Below are positions 59,641 through 64,000 of a DNA stretch of 64,000 nucleotides, piece after piece. The notes under the pieces were generated by a model. It ran no database searches. It was given only the letters and a program-made list of their open reading frames with translations, and was not told where the DNA came from. Every line of letters starts with the position of its first letter. Position 1 is the first letter of the stretch. The translations under genes and the position numbers were made by a program. The DNA comes from Metallyticus violacea (Eukaryota > Arthropoda > Insecta > Mantodea > Metallyticidae), in assembly GCA_030762175.1 (NCBI GenBank), contig CM060843.1, forward strand, positions 26,582,001-26,646,000, written 5' to 3'.

Positions 59641-60540
59641 AAGGTTGCAACAGTTTCTTTTCGGGGATTTACATCGGTTAAACGTCTCAGACGCCGATAA
59701 CCTGTGAGGCCCGATTCTGCTGTTTCGCACTCACGGAGTCGCGGGATAAAACAACTCTTTGCTGCATTCACTGATCATGTGTTTATTATCACCATTGTTG
59801 CTTTGGTTGCCCCCTGGTGCGCTGCTCTGGCCACCGACGTTAACCGAATATGCGAAGTCACTCGCGTGAGATTCTTAAAGTTCAAGAATGTGCAAACATT
59901 TACGTTAGAGATAAATAACTATGATAATTGATTACTCTCGATGTATGTTTTTATAGCCTGCTTACGAAAACTGAGCGAACTGCTGCGTGATACCGCGTCA
60001 GCTGATCTGCGTGAACTTCCTAACTTGCTTACTCTGCTCGACTTGGAATCTGGAATAACTTGAAAAATATCCTAAGTAATAATTGCTTTTAATTTGAAAT
60101 CTAGAACACGTCTACTGCCTGAACTGGAGTCACCAAATACGTCACTGAAATCTGGAGAATGCGTGCACTGAAGGCCGAACTGTATATTCAAGAATGTGTG
60201 CCTCACGAGGAAGATGCCTCCTTTTATATTCACTTCAAAAATGTCATCACGTGTTCCATGACGCGCTACGGGGCTTCAGAATTTAACTCATGAACTCCTA
60301 TCGTTGGAAATCCGATAATTTGATTTGGGAGTCAGAATTCTTTCGACGGCGCTCAAACTCAGCCCTTTAAAATACTGAATCCTCATAGGTGAGCTTCTCA
60401 GCACGCGTTCATGTCATGCTAAGTTAGGAATGCCAGGTGCATGATTATATCGTGTTCATCTTATGTCTTTCGCCTGAGTCCAAGAGCGACCGCACAAAGC
60501 GACATACCATTTTGCAACAATCACTTTTTACAGTGAATTT
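59640..60540 (-). other. GC-richer block with minus-strand promoter-like signals, possible solo LTR
   Basis: On the minus strand AATATAAAAGGAGGC (about 60215-60230) looks like a TATA box and is followed, several hundred bases on, by an AATAAA (about 59788). The composition and the CTGCGTGA-type words resemble the block at 15.6-16.1 kb. I could not fix TG...CA ends or a target duplication, so solo LTR is only a guess. Confidence 0.3.
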
Positions 60541-61142
60541 TCTTTCATAATTCATACTCTCTCCTTTCTTAAACTCTTATACAATATAAGCTAGATATTA
60601 ACACTAAAGTATGCTTCCTTCTATTTACAATCCATGAGATATTAGACAATATTTATTAGTTATCATTTATTTACTATGAAAATTATTTTCCTTTTGGGGT
60701 GAAGGGTGGTAGATCTGTCTCAAAGTATACCCGTGTCAAATGCTACTGAAATACCTTCATTCAATTGAAAATTGTAAGGGAAAATCAGGGGCCGAGAGTG
60801 AGTGAAATACCCTATATTACGAATGAGAAACCATTTGCGTAATGTTTGAAACTATTAAGAGTAAATGAAATGCCCCAAAATATTTAATATTCTTTCTATA
60901 TTTGAAATTACGCTTTCCAAAATTGTAACTGGTTGTAACTGCATCAGGGATGTTTAAAAAAGCTACAGATGTAGTAATGTTTTCCTGGCAATGCAGTTCA
61001 CTTTTCTTTGATTCCAGAATTTATTTGTAATTATTATATATTTTTAGTAGTAATGCACTTTTTATTGCAGCAGTTTTAAAATACCCACAAGTAAGTATAA
61101 CTGGTCACATGGGCATTATTGCCGTACAATCCTTGTAGCAGT

Positions 61143-61144
<2 letters not shown>

Positions 61145-61186
<42 letters not shown>

Positions 61187-61316
61187 TAACAGTAATAATA
61201 AAAGTATATAAGGATAAAACACTTTGATAAAGCCACACTTGAAATTGCACATGTATATATATGTATGTATATATGTATGCAATTAATGTGCAATTTCAAG
61301 TGTGGCTTTATCAAAG

Positions 61317-61356
<40 letters not shown>
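61145..61356. repeat. Foldback element, copy 2, between (TA)n tracts
   Basis: Perfect 39-bp arms (61214-61252 and 61286-61324) around a 33-nt TA-rich loop, starting ATAAAACACTTTGATAAAGC. The sequence left of arm 1 (AAATTAACAGTAATAATAAA) also matches copy 1. (TA)n tracts lie at 61145-61182 and 61322-61356. Confidence 0.85.
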
Positions 61357-61359
<3 letters not shown>

Positions 61360-61533
61360 CTGATTCTTCGGTTATTTATTTAATAATGACATTTATTACA
61401 GCTATTTACCTCTGAAATATCATTTCTTGATCAGTTTTCTTTTCTCTGATTTACTGAAATAAAGTTTTAACCACATAATTGGTATCTTAAATTATAAAAA
61501 AATGTAACTGTTCAGATACATAATTTTAATGTA

Positions 61534-62804
61534 CGAAGGTAGCTCCATAAGTTTCCGGCCTCGCCGATAAGGATTATCGCCTTCACAAAACCCTTATATG
61601 ATGTCATGCCTTATGTGTTAAGTAAATAATTGCAGCTGTAACTTCCGCTCCGCCGTGTTCAGTTGTTCAGATATAGTTGCATAAAGAAGGCTATGTGTAG
61701 AAGATTGTGATTTCAAAATGAAGTATCCACCTGTTATTAAGTTCTGCACAAAAATTCATACTCCAAATGAAACTAAACAGTGATTGGACGGTATGTATGT
61801 GGAAGTATTCTACCATAAAAGAATGGGCCAAACTTTTTCGAATGGGTCGAGTAAGCAACGAAGACGAGGAGCGTGCAGGTTGGTCGTTGGAGGTGCTGAA
61901 ACTCCTGAAAACATCGCTCTTGTGGAAGGAGAAATTATGGAAGACCGGCGGCCCAAATTTACAGAAATAGCAGAAAGATTAGGCCTTTCTAAAACAACAG
62001 TCCTTAAAATTATCCATGAACATTTAAATATGAATAAGGTTAGTGTAAGATGGGTGGGTGCCTAGACTTCTTTTCTCAGTCCAAAAGTAGTAACGAGTCA
62101 CCTGTTGTCAGGCATTTATGGAGCTCTGCCGTGACAACGAGAGAGAAGTTCTGCAAACCATTGTTATAGGAGATGAAACTATGGTACTCCATTATGATCC
62201 TTTGTCCAAAAGAAAATCAGTGGAGTGACATAAACCTGGCGAAGCACCACCTCTAAAGGCCAAGGTCACTCAGTCAACCAAGCTCATGGCCACAATCTTT
62301 TGAGACTGTGAAACAATTTCTTCATGGACTTCAAGGAGACGAACACTACAGTAATTAGGGAATACTATGCTGGCCTACTGCACAGACTACGTACTTCCAT
62401 CAAAGAGAAAAGGCGAGGTGGTGTGCGCCTTCTTCACGACAACGCGCCTATGCACGCAGTTATTGTTGCAAAGGAAATTGTGAAGAAATGTGGCTGCAAG
62501 GAGATCGACCATCCATGCTACAGCCCAGATCTAGTTCCCAATGACAATTTCTTCTTCTCAAAACTCAAAAAGGACCTTGGAGAAAGGAAGTTTAAGTGTG
62601 ACAAAGAAGTGATTAATGCGGTTTATGCCCATTTTACAGACAAGACTTCTGACTATTTGGAGGGAGGGGGGAGAAATTGAAATGTTAATTTAAATGTGAG
62701 AAGTATATTGCAATAAAGGGTAACTATATTGAAAAGTGAAATATAGTTTTTGTTCTATCATACCTAGAAAAAGATTAGGCCGGAAACTTATGGACCCACT
62801 GTCG
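61534..62804 (+). mobile_element. mariner transposon with intact ends
   Basis: 1,271 bp bounded by TA and by 28-bp inverted repeats sharing TCCATAAGTTTCCGGCCT (61534-61561; right end in reverse 62777-62804). Size and ends are those of a canonical mariner. The transposase inside is broken, so the copy could move only with enzyme supplied elsewhere. Confidence 0.93.
61718..62680 (+). pseudogene. mariner transposase, multiple frameshifts and stops
   Basis: ATG at 61718 (MKYPPVIKFC), stop after about 20 codons. Frames then carry TPENIALVEGEIMEDRRPKF, EIAERLGLSKTTVLKIIHEH (helix-turn-helix), RVTCCQAFMELCRDNEREVL, GDETMVLHYDPLSKRKS (first Asp), LLHDNAPMHAV (second Asp, about 62434) and YSPDLVPNDNFFFSKLKKDL (third Asp, about 62540), which gives DD34D-like spacing. 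At least four stops or frameshifts. All three catalytic acids are still encoded although the frame is not. Confidence 0.88.
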
Positions 62805-62806
62805 TA

Positions 62807-64000
62807 TATTCTACGAAATTACATTTTCCTCTGCTGAGTTTCACAAGTTTTTATACCAGCACTAATTCCTGAAATTATGTTTGTTACACATCTTTCCTTT
62901 ATTGTTTATATTCTGACTTACGTTTTATTTATAGTTTGAACTTTTAATATAAAATTATTTAATATAATTTATATTTGAAGTCTGTATGAAAGTATATATC
63001 CTGGCATACGCGGAAAAGTTTAGTAGTTTAAAGTAAAAAATGTTGTTTTAAGAGAAAAGTATTTCCAATTTGTTTGCGACTGTTAACATCCTCCCTAATA
63101 AATAAATTCTAAATCTTGTATAACTCAATTAGATTTCTGTGTTCAATGGTAATTTGTGCTATTTTGAAATCTCCTTTGCTAGCAGGAAGCTGGACATGAC
63201 AACATCCGGTGGTGAGTTAAAGGTAGGAAAGCGAAATACCAGAAGTCCTTTGTGTTACGCTATCGCACATAAACGGTCCGAACTTGGTGCGTCGCTATCT
63301 GACAGCAAACATTTTTAACAGAGGTTGAAATGGACTCCACCCTCGGGATAAAAACCGGATCACTGTCACCATTGCGTTTGTAGAATAGGCTTTTAATTAA
63401 ATCTGATTGTGACACTTTTGTTAGCTATTCTTTTACGACAGAGGCTAGCAATTCAGTAGCTTTTTTTTTTTTTTTTTCCTCTGTACTAAAAAGTACGATT
63501 TCGTTCAAAAGCTACAGAGTAGCTGTGACCACTGTATCAACGCGGAATGGTTTTAGCTTTTCCGCAATGCTGAACTCCTGGTTAATTAACACATGCGTGC
63601 TTAGTAAGCAAACAATAAATGTCTCTGAGTGGAACTGTCGAAACATTAGTAATAAAGAAACATAATTAAATGTAACGTAACGAAGTTGCAATTGTATAAG
63701 CATTTGAAATTTTAACGCGACGGAAAGGCGGAATACAATAAATGAAATGTAAAGAACCCAATACGTACTATGTATTTATTGCAGTAAAGCTACTAGTATA
63801 TTCACAATTACATCTGCTAGATGACGCACAACGATCTTTCCTCTTTGCTACCGAAGATATGAATATAATAAAAATGCAATCACAAGACCATGGCCCACTA
63901 GAAATAAACGTGAAATGTTAAAGGGCATCCATAAATAAACCAAATCAAGCTATATGAGGCAGTTCGCTCTCTCGCCAATAGGCACATCAGAATTGATGCA
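62807..64000. other. AT-rich DNA; SINE1 3'-end relic near the right edge
   Basis: No gene recognised. At 63909-63950 AAATGTTAAAGGGCATCC and ATAAATAAACCAAATCAA look like a decayed S1 3' end on the plus strand. Confidence 0.45.

Noticed and set aside
1..64000. CRISPR array, prophage, integron or operon
   Set aside because: No spaced direct repeats of CRISPR type, no phage or bacterial genes; repeats found are SINEs, LTRs and microsatellites.

Overview
The window looks like AT-rich, intron- and repeat-dominated chromosomal DNA of an insect. I see no operons, no ribosome-binding sites and no complete host gene. Almost everything recognisable is a transposable element or its remains: tRNA-derived SINEs, non-LTR retrotransposons (LINEs), one LTR element and several Tc1/mariner/IS630-type DNA transposons. 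The mix recalls cockroach, termite or other polyneopteran genomes, but that is an impression from family resemblance only.

Layout. 0-10 kb: a decayed IS630/Tc1-like transposase (2.6-3.1 kb), a foldback repeat (3.2 kb), a second decayed transposase (4.3-5.3 kb), two SINE1 copies (7.9 and 9.1 kb) and a decayed LINE ORF2 end (9.3-9.9 kb). 10-30 kb: mostly unassigned AT-rich DNA with a deleted Tc1-like element (14.3 kb), two LINE 3' fragments on the minus strand (15.3 and 17.3-18.6 kb), a SINE inserted inside a SINE (18.7-19.3 kb), a SINE3 (21.0 kb), a transposase relic (22.0 kb), SINE2 (23.9 kb), SINE1 (27.7 kb) and a second deleted Tc1-like element (28.7 kb). 33.7-39.4 kb: a full-length but mutated LINE with ORF1 (three zinc knuckles) and ORF2 (endonuclease, reverse transcriptase, RNase H, CCHC), inserted in a SINE1 and bounded by a 13-bp target duplication. 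41-50 kb: three SINE2 copies, a microRNA-like hairpin (47.9 kb), a mariner fragment (48.6 kb) and a third deleted Tc1-like element (49.2 kb). 50.96-57.39 kb: an LTR element with nearly identical 1.3-1.4 kb LTRs, whose interior encodes only a coiled-coil gag-like protein; it split a SINE3 copy. 61-63 kb: a second foldback repeat and a mariner with intact ends and a broken transposase.

How the parts work together. The LINE and the two SINE families S1 and S2 share the same 3' end design: a GC stem whose arms differ in sequence but still pair, a loop with an RATGxCCTxAGTxGTT-like core, and a TTAAA...TCAATCAATC tail. This is what is expected if this LINE family's reverse transcriptase mobilises both SINE families. 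The LTR element lacks pol, so it must have used enzymes from a relative. The three deleted Tc1-like copies likewise lack the catalytic core and depend on a source elsewhere. Insertions inside insertions (LINE in S1, S1 in S1, LTR element in S3) give a relative order of events.
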